In this document: one piece after another, positions 45,621 through 56,920 of the stretch
How positions within the stretch are numbered: the stretch's first letter is position 1
Layout: each line of letters begins with the position of its first letter
Origin: Gordionus sp. m RMFG-2023
Taxonomy: Eukaryota > Nematomorpha > Gordioida > Chordodea > Parachordodidae
Assembly (NCBI RefSeq): GCF_954871325.1
Contig: NC_088778.1
Location: 14,597,666 to 14,661,665, forward strand
Direction of reading: 5' to 3'
Length of the DNA: 64,000 nucleotides
Translations under genes and position numbers: made by a program
Notes under the pieces: generated by a model
The model's database searches: none
What the model saw: the letters and a program-made list of their open reading frames with translations, nothing else
Told to the model about the DNA's origin: nothing

Positions 45621-47919
45621 TGGTGAATTCCATATCAAATCAACCAAGGTTTCAACCCGACCCCCTTCAATTTTTCTTAAATTTTGTACACTGGTAGTAT
45701 ATACTATAACTACCTTCCAACATTGTTTACCCGCTAAGATATGGCCGTTTAAAGCGCGAAAAAATGGTACATTTTTGACAAAATGCACCTCATTTATTTT
45801 CAAATATCTCGAGAAATAATTAAGTTAGAAAAATAAATTTTATTTTGTAGCTTAATAAAAGTTCTTTAAAATGACATAAAAATAAATATGATAGACATTT
45901 GATTAATAACCAGATGTGTAAAACCCGGAATCGCCATAGAAAAAAAAAGTATTTTTTTTTCAAATTTTTTTTCCTGTAGATAGATATCACACTGCTTTAT
46001 ATTTGTACAAAATCCTAGACTGGGATGAACATGGGTTTAGGAGTTATGGCTCTTTGTATGGCTAATAAATTTAACATTAATATCATCATATTTTAATTTA
46101 ATGAATAGTTATATTTAAAAATTATGTCTAAATGACAGGCCCTTACTTTTTTTTTATTATTTATCAAAATTTTTGAGAAGTGGCTGCAATAATGAGCTTT
46201 GTTTAACACTTTAGTTAAATCTTGTCCCGAAGTTACTTGACAAAATAATTCTAAACATATTTATAACTTTCTTTGCCTCAAATTGCATTACATATAATAC
46301 AATCAAAATTTATAATTAAAATATATCATATATTATAATCATCCAAGGAATTTTAATAAATTATGACTTTTGTTTTCGTCTAGGGGAATAAAAGCTTGGA
46401 ACTATGTGTTCCAGAAATTATCTTTGCTCTCATAAATCTGCTTTCAAAATGACTTTCTATGTTCATATATTCATTATTGCTCACAAATATCCCCATAGAT
46501 ATTATTTCTTGCATAGTTAAATAAATCTATTGTTGTCAATATGTGATGTTCATATGGACGTTGCAAGCTTGCTCGAGCTGCTAATCGTTTTGTAACGGCC
46601 CCCAAAATGTCGCATGGACTCTTACCTTGTGCGGTTTCAAAAAATGTCACTCAGCCTTTATCCCAAAATCATTTTCATGATTGTAGAGATTAATGAAATC
46701 TTTTATTTTTATATTGGCTACTGCTTCATCAGAAAAATAATAAATTTTATGCACTCTATTAAATCTTTCCTTCAAGAATACGATCAATTTTTAAAATAAA
46801 TAAAACACATGCGTTATGCTTTAAACAATCTGATATAACCACTAAATTTTCATGTTTTATTATGTTGTTCTCACGGTAATAAATTATAAAAAAGTTAGTG
46901 GCTTGATTATTGATCTGATTAAATCCTTGTGCATGGTTCTGCACTACAAATGAATAGTTTTCTAAAAAGTCTGCAATAACTAAGAATTCGCCAACATTTA
47001 AATTGAATTTTAAAAAGTTTCGAATTAATGATTATCGTGAAACTATAAACAAATGAGGAATTAAATTGTTTTATTCAATTAAATAATCTACAGATTCGTC
47101 ACGGATTTTGTCAGTGTTTCGAGGGTAGTTCGATCAACTGCTATCCATTGTTTGAATGTTTTATGATCTATAGAATTCTCGTCAAAATATATTAAGCCTT
47201 TCTTTTTGGTAGATTATTTTATGCTAAATAAAATATTTAAAATTATTTTGTCAAGTAATTTTAATTTCGAGATAAAATTTAACTAAAGTTTTAAACAGCT
47301 CATTATCCCAGCCACCTCTCAAATTTTTTTTATAAAGATAAAAAAAAGTAAGGGCTTATCATTTAGACATAATTTTTAAATTAACATTATTTCATACATT
47401 AAATTAAAATATGATGATATTAATGTTAAATTTGTTCAATTTTAGCCATATAAAGAGTGATAATTCCTAAATCCATGTTCATCGCAGTTTAGGATTTTGT
47501 ACAAATATAAAGCAGTGTGATATCCATTTACAGAAAAAAAATTTTGAAAAAAAATCCTTTTTTTTTCTATGGCCATTTCAGGTTTTACACATCCGGCTAT
47601 CGATATTAATAAGATGTCCATTATATTTATTTATATGTCATTTTAAAGAACTTTTATTAAGCTACAAAATAAAATTTAAATTACTTTTCTAACATAATTA
47701 TTTCTCGAGATATTTGAAAATAAATAAGATGCATTTTGACAAAAATGTACCATTTTCCGCGCTTTAAACGGCCATATCTTAGCGGGTAAACAGTGTTGGA
47801 AGGTAAAATTTGATTTTTTCTTATTTATAGTATATACTACCAGTATACAAAATTTAAGAAAAATTGAAGGGGTCGGGTTGAAACCGACTTTTTTTGTTGA
47901 TTTGATATGGAATTCACCA
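45621..47919 (-). mobile_element. DNA transposon with about 650-bp inverted repeats, superfamily unassigned
   Basis: Left end TGGTGAATTCCATATCAAAT; right end, reverse-complemented, the same 20 bases. The inverted arms run to about 46270 and from about 47240 and include GGCCGTTTAAAGCGCG and TTCAACCCGACC words. Between them lies a degraded minus-strand transposase. Target duplications were not clear. I recall this protein family from arthropod and cnidarian transposons but cannot place it in a superfamily. Confidence 0.78.
46470..46990 (-). pseudogene. Transposase with YFSDE...GKSPCD motifs, pseudogene
   Basis: Reading down the minus strand: VQNHAQGFNQINNQATNFFI, YYRENNIIKHENLVVISDCL (46944-46810), then after a shift KIYYFSDEAVANIKIKDFIN (about 46743-46685) and NHENDFGIKAE, then after another shift TFFETAQGKSPCDILGAVTK, RLAARASLQRPYEHHILTTI and DLFNYARNNIYG (about 46655-46510). 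The Asp in YFSD and the segment corresponding to HFFATSHGKSPCDG in relatives look like catalytic landmarks. At least two frameshifts and one stop. Confidence 0.7.
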
Positions 47920-48251
47920 TATGTATTTTTGATGTTATAAACGATAAATTGCCTGCTAATACAGTTTGCAAACATTTCAGGTATATTTTTCTTTGATGTT
48001 AATATAGCTATATAACAGGTTATACTAAATTGTTTACTTTTAATATTTTTTCAGATTGGTCAGAGTTTGTTATGATAGACTCAAAATCAAATCCCTGGAA
48101 AAAATTTAATAAATTATTTATTATTCTGTAGCCTAATTAAAATATTATATCTCCACTTTTGGTAACTTTACATGAGAGCAATTTAAAAAAATATATTTCT
48201 ATTGTTTTCAAAAGGAAGGTTTTTAATTTGAGCTATTATATAAATATTTCG

Positions 48252-48395
48252 AATTGGCCCGATTAAGATTTTAGCCAAAATAATATTATATAAGCCTCGC
48301 AATTTCATCACAGATGGCAGAAAGGTTTGGAATCTATTTTCTAAATCTCGAACTTACAATATTATCTTGGCTAAAATCTTATTCGGGTTGTTTAT
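48252..48395. repeat. Hairpin-forming MITE fragment
   Basis: The arms AATTGGCCCGATTAAGATTT (left) and, reverse-complemented on the right, AACAACCCGAATAAGATTTT continue as TAGCCAAAATAATATT and TAGCCAAGATAATATT. The loop carries CAGATGGCAGAAAGGTTTGG, shared with 18840-18905. Confidence 0.65.
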
Positions 48396-50543
48396 AAAAA
48401 TCGACTCATGTATTTTTTAACCGGTTGACCAACTACAACATTTATTCCAAATTATATATTAAGATTCACAATATTCTAAAAATTTTATTTAAAACCTACT
48501 TAAGATTTAAGGAATTAAATATTAATTATATTTTAATAAATTTTATTAAAATATATATAAGAGTTAAAGAATTAAATATAAAACTATAATTATTTATTGA
48601 CCAGAGTTTATTTGGCTTTAACTTATATATTTTAAAACAAAACATATTTATGTATTGTCTATTTTCAATGGATTGTTATTCTCCACCTACTTGGAAATAT
48701 TTTAAGCATTCTGTCGTTCGTGGGTAAATAATTGGGAGGGCCTCCTTGGTCCATTTGGTCCATTTTAGGTCAAAATGGACGATTTTTTCATTCATATGAA
48801 TTTATAGGTTACGGTTAGGGTTAGGGTATTCATTTCTTCTTTTAACAAATAGTCTTAAATTATCAGCTACAGTATTAAGCATAATGTATTTAAATGATTT
48901 TAATTTACCGCGATTAAATAGACCAATCAGAAAAAAATGGACCAAATTTACGATCAAATGACTTTACGATCAAAGTTAGGCAAATCAAATAATTCATATG
49001 ATATTTTTTTAAAGGTAAATGATAATTCTTATTGCTTAAATAATGAAATAGCTAATGATTATATATAATCACTATATTTTAAATATGAAATTTTTTTTAC
49101 TAAAAAAACTAACTCGAAAGAAAGAAATACACTCATATATAATTTAAATATTAATTTTTCTTTTACATAATAGCCATTTTTTCTACATATAAATTATTCC
49201 TGGAAATATATCACCTATAAATTTATTTGATATAATATCTACTATTACTTAGGTGATAATTTTTGACAAATAATAGCACAAAAATAAGATTCTAACATTT
49301 ATGGTTAAAATAAACCTTAAATTTATTGTATATATCCAAATAAATTTAAAATTTTTCCTAACAAATATTCTAAACATATAACAAAAGCTGCCATTTGTTT
49401 TATAGGATTTTTAAATCTTTAATAATAAATAACATTATTTTAAGTTTATATTCACTACTACCAAACTATATTCTGGTTGTAAACAATTCATCTTTAATTT
49501 CTATTTATTGATTTAATTATTAATTTTGGATGATAATATAATAATTTCAAACAATGTGTAGCTTGTCAAGGTATGGTCATTTATATCATAAATTCTTTAA
49601 TTAATATATAAAGTTTTCGAATCATTAAGCAAGCCCTTATTTTAATTCAAAATTCAAAAATAAATATGACTCCATTGACACAATAAAATCAGATTGAATC
49701 ACATAAAGAAATGCCCTAAACAAGACCTAAACAAATACCTCAGATAAAAGATACTTAACAAATTTCCCCAATAAAAAGTTTAAATGCTTAAAAAGGTGAA
49801 CATTTTAAGAACCATTTTTTTGTATTTCTAAAAGTAGGGTATTTTTGTCTAAGTTTTTTCCTTGGCATTTTTGGCCACGTCTTTTTCTCCAGGACATTTA
49901 GGTATATTTAGGATTTTTATGGAGAAGAAAACTTTTATGCCTATGTTTGGTTAGACATCTTTTTATTTATTTTTTTTTCTCAAATTTTTCTATTATAGAC
50001 ATTATTTTTTAAATATATTTTTTTAAAAAATGGTATATAACAGAAGCGCCAATACCATCTTTTTAGCTAATTATAATACTACTACTAACAAATATTGCCT
50101 GATACCATTGAAACTCAATACTAGCCAAAAAATTAATGTAGTATATATTGAAAAAGTAAAATTGTGATTTAACAATGTGATTTTTTATTTATTTACAATT
50201 AATTTATAGAATTAATAAAATAAATTAAAACAGGAAATAAAGATTAACAGCAACCTTCTTTCTTTTTTATTAGTCTATAAATTTTTATATGATTTTTTTC
50301 TATAAATTTATAGTGTAATGTAATTTTTTTTAAATTTATGAAGGCTAATTATAATTGTTGAGCATTGGTTGTTATTAGTTAAAATTGAAAGTATCTGCCA
50401 ATACCGATATTGAGATTAAGTATAGATAATGGGGTATCTCTGGCTTATAATGACTTATCCTATATATTTTCTGCAAATAGGGTGTCAGGGATGTTGAAGG
50501 AAATTTTTTATTAACTTGACATGATATTTATAAAAATTGGCAT

Positions 50544-50660
50544 TAGTGTTGTTAATAGTTACATTTTTAAAATAACTCAGTTATGAGTTTCATCTTTAGA
50601 AAGTAATTAAATAACTTTAACCAGTTACATTTCAAAAGTAACTAGTTACATTAAAGTTAT
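50544..50660. repeat. End of a TAGTGTTGTTAA-family element with AGTTAC words
   Basis: Begins TAGTGTTGTTAATAGTTACA, followed by repeated GTTAC/GTAAC words (AACCAGTTACATTTCAAAAG, AGTAACTAGTTACATTAAAG). The right end is not found. Confidence 0.55.
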
Positions 50661-51365
50661 TTTTAAATTTATATGTATAACTCAACATTTTAAATATTAT
50701 CTTTTCATTCTACAAAACAATTTTTGATTTACAAAATTTAATTAAATTAATAATTAAAAAACAATTAAAATAATAATATAAATTGGAAAAATATTTATTT
50801 GCACCAAAAAAATAAATATTCTTAAAATTGGTGTTAATAGTTTGCTCATTTTTCTTGAAAAATAAGTTTCACTATATAAAACAAAATTTTTACATAAAAC
50901 ATTAATATTTAATTAGGAGTCATTTTAAATATAGAAAATCATTATTTAATGATTGTATATTATATACTTTTGTTGTTACATTCAAAAAAATTAATTAAAT
51001 TACTTTTGAAAAGTATTAATATGTTACTAGATGCATCCTTAAAAAGGTTACTATTTAATATATTTCAAAAGTAATTTATTTATATTGAAATTTCTACATC
51101 ATTAAAAACCTATTACAGTTTTGTTATCTATTGGTATAATAAAATAAAACTAATTTTTTTCTATTCTTAAAAAATTATATGTAATTTTTTAAAAATGAAG
51201 TGAGTTCATAATTCTATAAATCCAGCAGAACCAGCAAAACCAATTCCAACAATGTAAATGAATTGAATATTTTTAAAATTATTTTATATTTGAATAATAT
51301 TCATAATAGGGTAGAGGAGACTAGGGTTGTTGAGCTATTGCTCTTTTCAAATACAGCATAGTTAT

Positions 51366-52150
51366 CAGAGACCTGCAGAAATATCAGGGGTTCGAACCGA
51401 ACCCAAACCCAGAGAAAAAACCCTGGTTTTTGGGAAAAAATTTGAACCCAAACTGAACCTGAACGCGGATTATAAAATTTTCAAAACCCCGAACCGAACC
51501 TGAGAATTTTATTTGAACCTGGGTTCAACCGGGTTCAGTGTATTGTTTAAATTAATATTAAATATTTGTATAATTCTAAATACAAGTATTAATAATTTAC
51601 TTGACATTTTATAATATTTTTAAATTTCCAATTAAGTGAAGTGTTAATTAATTTTAAACAACTTAATTCATTTACTCCATTTTTAAATTTATTCTCAAAG
51701 ATTCCTATTGGATTGTTTATAAATTTTGCCATTTTTTTTTTATTTTTAACTTATTCTCAAAGATTATTAATTAGAGGAAAATGTGAACAAGTCAGATGTT
51801 AATTTAAAGAAATACGTCTAATATTATCAATTTAAATATTCTTAAACCAGAGATAAACCCGGAACCAAACCCGGGTTCAAAAATATTTCCCTGAACCGAA
51901 CCTGAACCTATCCACCTATTTTTTTAAACTTAAACCGAACTCGAACTGAACCCGTAAATTTATGCCATTTGCATGCCTAGCCCAGATTTTTTTAAAATAT
52001 ATTATATTCGGTTTAAAATATTTGGTTGTAAAGTATACGGCCTGGTCCAGGAATTTTTTTTAATAAAATTTTTTAGGCTCAGCTTGGCCTGGGTATTTAA
52101 AACAAAACTTTTTAGGCCCAGTCCGGATATATTTTAAATAATTGGCCTCT
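51366..52150. repeat. Composite of GGGCC-type MITE pieces with AACCCGAACC words
   Basis: Starts CAGAGACCTGCAGAAATATC, then many CCGAACC/GAACCTG words (51395-51535), an A+T middle, the inverse words again (51845-51960: CGGAACCAAACCCGGGTTC), then a segment with GGCCTGGTCC and GGCTCAGCTTGGCCTGGG (52040-52130). It looks like two overlapping or nested copies whose outer right end is eroded. Confidence 0.6.
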
Positions 52151-53325
52151 CAGATATTACATTATAATTGGTATATAGCGTTTTTAGGATGGTGAATAAT
52201 CCATGGAAATATATTTTTTGTGTTGAGAATGTTTTCAATTGGAATTAACTTAAATTTTTTTATTGCAATCTAATATTTTCTCACTATTTAGAACAATGTA
52301 TATTAGTCATACATACATAGGTAGGAGTTAGCAGTAGTCATCTTATAATTTGCATATTGATTTTTTTGAAACTAAGACTAATATTAAATTCTTAAAATTT
52401 TACACAATTAAAAAAAATTTTTGGCCATATATTTTTTTCCATTACAAAAGACTTATCACATGTTTTTCTATAGTCTTATAAATTTCTCGAGTTAAATTTT
52501 TGATGTTTAGGACAACAGGGTGTAAAACTTTTTTAAAAAAAAATCTACAAAAAATTCCTTACATAGCTACAGCTCTGAATATTTTTCTTGCAAATCAAAC
52601 TTTCCAAGTGTAAATATTTTATTGTTTAAAAAACAACTGGACTAATCTTAAGTATATTAAGCTTACTCATCAATTTTTAATTTTTAAGATACACTAAAAT
52701 TAAAAATGTCAACTGCAAAAAAGTGAATAAATAAGGATTATTTTATTGTGATAAAAAAATACAAAAGATTTAAAATTAATACAATGTGTAAGTGTATAGA
52801 AGTTGTAGATACCTTTTCCTAAATAATATAGATAATTTTTTATAAATTCATTAGAATTTACAATTTATTATCAAATTTAATTCATCTTACATTTGCATAA
52901 TCAAATCTCGATAAATGGAATATCGCACGTTTTCTATATTCATTCTTTTTACTTACCATATATAATAAAATAAAATTATTAATGAATATTGTATTTTTCC
53001 GCTTGTACTTCGCATTATAAATCAAAAAATATTAATTACAAATTTTTAAACAAAAGGTGTATTATTATTTTTTATTTAAAAATTTTGTTAAAAAATGAAT
53101 AATTAATTGGTTTAAACTTTCCCTTTTTTTATTAAAAAAAATCTTTTAATGATTTAAAAAAAACTAATTAATTTTTAATTTTTAGCCTACATTATTTCTA
53201 GATTTTTTTACTTACACAGACAAAACAATGAAGATGTAAAATGTCGTATACGATTACCTGTCTTTTAATGAATGAATGCTTTAAACGAACTCATAAATAT
53301 AATAGGAAAGGAATAGTGTTAGGTT
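52151..53325. other. AT-rich spacer
   Basis: Nothing recognised. Confidence 0.5.
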
Positions 53326-53333
53326 AGTGTAAT

Positions 53334-53588
53334 TAGAGATCTGCAAATAGGCTGGATCGGGCCTAATATACTTTTAAAAAATCCGGGCCGAGTCGGGTCG
53401 GGCCTTGGAATTTTTTTAAAATATATCTAAATTTACTAATTTTATGTAAAATAAAAATTTGATTTTATTTATAAAAACTAGACGCCATATAACATATATC
53501 TATTATTTTTAGTAATTATAAAAATGAATTTCTATATTTAAATAAATACGGGCCGGGCTTGAAAAATTAGGCCCGATGCAGATCACTG
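53334..53588. mobile_element. hAT-type MITE, GGGCC-rich family, copy 3
   Basis: A 255-bp copy. Left end TAGAGATCTGCAAATAGGC; right end, reverse-complemented, CAGTGATCTGCATCGGGCC. Perfect 8-bp duplication AGTGTAAT (53326-53333 and 53589-53596). Inside are GGGCCGAGTCGGGTCGGGCC and GGGCCGGGC words. Confidence 0.88.
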
Positions 53589-53596
53589 AGTGTAAT

Positions 53597-55840
53597 ATCC
53601 AATATTCTGGAATTTTAAACGTTTTTTAATTTTGACTTTTATTATTGTCCCTTTTTATTAAAAAATAAAATTTCTTAAAAAGTATGATTAATTAATGCCT
53701 CCTACTGAGTAATTTATGTTTTGCTATTTAACATTTAAATTATAAAGCTATTTTTGATATCTAATTTCACATTATTTGAAAAAAATAAATTAAGATCAAA
53801 ATTATTATCTTTTGATCAAGTATAAAGTAATAGAAATGATAATTTCGATCATGATGTTATAATTATTATATTATGTATAAATTTAAAAATCATTTTATAT
53901 TTCTATTTTTTGAATAAAATTTTAATCCAATCAATTATGGCTCAATTTGTTATTTAAGTATTGTAAAAAACTACTTATATAAAATATAATCGATTGTGTA
54001 TAAAGAAATCCCATGTATGCCTGTCTTTCCAGTTTTTGAAATTTCTTATTTATTAAATTTTCTCGATTTTAAACGTTTTAAATATTGTTTAATTGTTAAA
54101 ACATTATTTATCAGCGGACATAGGATATTCTTTGATCAGAGTTTGAGACCTAAAAACTAATTTTGGTTCGGAAAATTTTAAAAAGAAGATCTGGTTTTGG
54201 TTTTTTTTATATGAACCGGTTCTAAACTCTATTAAAGGAATCTAAAACAATTTCCAAAATTCTAAACATTGAAAAAAAATCCCTCTAAAATAGCAATTTT
54301 ATCTTTATAAACCCCTTATTGCACAGGTTAAAAAATGACACGAAAGCCTAAATAGGGGTTCCTCGGTCCGCAATTTAGATACGCTATATCTTACAATTAA
54401 ATATATTTTATATTTTAAACATATATTAAATAAACTCGGAAGTGACTTTAACTGTGTATTAATTTATTGTTATTTTAAAAATTTTTGACAGCTTTTTCCA
54501 AAAGAGTCAAAAAAGTGACAAATTATTTTAAAATATCATATTATAATATAAAAAAAATGTATAGACGGAAAATATATCCTAGAAATATAATTAAATTAAT
54601 ATATATTTTTTAATTAATAAAAATGGATGTATAAAGTAAGTGTTTATTTATGCTTAATATATTAATGCTAAAATAGATGAAAAAAAATTACACCATGATA
54701 AAGTGGGGTTTATGCCTCCCAACCTCCAAAAACAGTTATACACGAAGACTAGCAAAATCCCAACTACATATATACTTTACCTAAAAATAATAAGTAACTA
54801 AAAGATCCAGATAAAAATATTGGAAGAATTTTTAGTAATAAATTTTTTTTAATGACTGGGGTCTTCTTAGTCCCATCCCCACCTGTGCTATGAAGGGTTA
54901 AGAAATATATATTGATTAATATTTATAATTAGCTCAAAGGTTCACAGCAAAATTAAGTGAAATTCATAGAACAGGTACTCTATATATGTGGTAAACTTAA
55001 GTATTGCTATATATTACATTTAGTTCTATTTTCTTAGAAATTTTAAAAAGAATTCCGGTTTTTAGAAATTCTAGCTTCGGTTGAACTATAATTTTTAAAT
55101 GAACACGAATATTTTGGGGATCGCGGTTTATGGATTTTATTTATAGATTTATAGATATGAATACACGATAATCAACATCTTAAAAAATTATTTATCGATT
55201 AAAATTTTAAAGGAAATCGCTTAACAAAAAAATTAATATTAGTCCTTGTAACATATTATTTTTATTTAGAAAAATAATGACCAATAATTTGGACCTAATC
55301 AAATTAATTATATTTGCATTTTTCATTATAATATTTTTCATAAAATAATTTATTTTTACCTAAATTTAGAAGTTACTTCGTTATAATATAATTAAAGGAA
55401 TAAAATAAAGTTTTATCATCATTGAATTGAAAATGTTTAATTAATAAAATTCATTCATGGTGATGGTAAATAAAACTAGTTATTTTAAAAATGAATATTT
55501 TTTCCCCCATTTCATCGTTTCCCTCAATTTATCTTTTAATTTAATTCATATTCTTTCCTCCCAAACCTCAATAATACAAAATCTTCCCTCTATAACCTTT
55601 ACTATTTATCTATACTTATATAAGATAAAAAAAACTAAAATTAAAAACACAGAAATATAAAGAAATAAAGAATGAATAAAATAAGAAAAAATATTTTTTA
55701 AAATTTAAATTAAGAAAATAAAAAAAATTCTATAAAATTTAAAAAGTGTTTGCAAAAGTATAAATAATAGAAAAAATTATCATCTATTCTATTAAATCCT
55801 TAAAATTTTTTTTGATAAGAGTAATTCGCATATCGATTAG
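53597..55840. other. AT-rich spacer
   Basis: No supported gene. 54140-54240 and 55060-55090 have TTGGTTCGG/TTCCGGTTTT words reminiscent of the MITE interiors but without ends. The open frame at 55457-55660 is A+T low complexity. Confidence 0.5.
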
Positions 55841-55955
55841 CAGAGACCTGCAGAGATACCATTTGCAATGCCCGGCTTAGATTTAAAAAAAAAATTAGGC
55901 CTAGCCCTGATATATGTAAAAAAATATCCGGGCTGGCTGGGTCTGCAGGTCTCTG
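55841..55955. mobile_element. hAT-type MITE, GGGCC-rich family, copy 4 (115 bp)
   Basis: Perfectly mirrored ends CAGAGACCTGCAG and CTGCAGGTCTCTG. Flanks TCGATTAG and TCAATTAT agree at 6 of 8. The inside is only ATTTGCAATGCCCGGCTT, an A-run and GGGCTGGCTGGGTCT, the smallest copy in the window. Confidence 0.8.
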
Positions 55956-56051
55956 TCAATTATATATATTTTGGTTTATCTTAAAATTCTATATTCTTTG
56001 TGCAGCGAATTAATATGGCAATAAATATTTAACCTGCTGATCAATATATAT

Positions 56052-56275
56052 CAGAGACCTGCAGGCCCGGCCCTAAGCCCGGCCCGGGTACCAGGGTCGG
56101 GCCGTATTTTAAATTTTTAAAATATACCCTGGCCGGGCCTGAAATTTTTTTAAAAAACCCGGGTCGGGCCGGGCCTGAAATTTTTTTTTAAAAAAATACC
56201 CGGGCCGGGCCTGAAATTTTTTTTAAAAAAATACCCGGGCAGGGCCGGGCCGTATTTTTTTTAAAAATTTATAGA
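56052..56275. mobile_element. GGGCC-rich MITE, copy 5, right end eroded
   Basis: Starts CAGAGACCTGCAGGCCCGGC. The interior is four rounds of CCGGGCCGGGCCTGAAAT plus a T-run and A-run, the purest GGGCC array in the window. No matching right end before the A+T sequence at 56275. Confidence 0.7.
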
Positions 56276-56553
56276 ACATGAATAATTATATTCGTCAATT
56301 AGATATGGTTATAATGATTATATAGTTATGATTAATATAATGTTTGGTGAAAGTTAACACTAGCTAACACTCATAGTATCTATTACATAATAAAATTATA
56401 GTTTTCCTGCCATGGAATAAATACGCAAAGGATTATATACATTATATATATTATATGTTATATTTTTTATTAAAAATTCATTTTTATTTTTTTTATAAAT
56501 ACATAGTATTTGTAATATACTAAATATCTGTTTAGAATAAAAAAAATAAAATA

Positions 56554-56920
56554 TAGTGTTGTTAAACGGCTCGTTTTGAGCCGATTTTTAAAAACGGGTC
56601 TAGCCAATCATTAGAAAGATTATTTAAAATTTTCTGAAAAAATGACTAAAACTAATAAACAAACTATTTTTAAGAAGTCACCCGAAGACTTGGTTGTTTC
56701 AGAAAATTAAGGCTACGATCTCTAATGAAAAATTCTTTAGCAGAGTAAAATCCCTCTGGTCTCTGAGGTTATTTCTTTCCCGACACATTTTATGAAAGTC
56801 CCTGAAGACTTCTAAAGTCTTTAAGCATAATTTTCCTCTTAAACCAGGGACAAGTGTGAATGATATTTGACCTAGAAATCTATTCAGGCACAATCCCAGG
56901 CGATGAAGGTATGTTGTCCC
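56554..56920. repeat. TAGTGTTGTTAA-family end with GGCTC words, then an unidentified GC-richer island
   Basis: Begins TAGTGTTGTTAAACGGCTCG, the same first 33 bases as the complete copy at 3730, then diverges. 56690-56920 is richer in G+C and open on the minus strand (LNRFLGQISFTLVPGLRGKL, VFRDFHKMCRERNNLRDQRD). The plus strand ends in GATGAAG followed by a donor-like GTATGTTG. I cannot decide between transposon interior and host exon. Confidence 0.5.

Larger units (their letters stand above)
47920..51365. other. AT-rich stretch with small repeats only
   Basis: No gene is supported over 3.4 kb. It contains the hairpin element at 48252-48395, two and a half TTAGGG-like words at 48807-48826, and a TAGTGTTGTTAA end at 50544. 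A stretch around 48735-48785 repeats TTGGTCCATTT words. The rest is A+T low complexity. Confidence 0.5.

Noticed and set aside
48807-48826. TTAGGG-like telomere repeat
   Set aside because: Only two and a half imperfect units; too short to be more than chance or a tiny interstitial trace.
55457-55660. 67-codon open frame
   Set aside because: A+T-rich low complexity ending in a Lys/Ile run; no sign of coding constraint.
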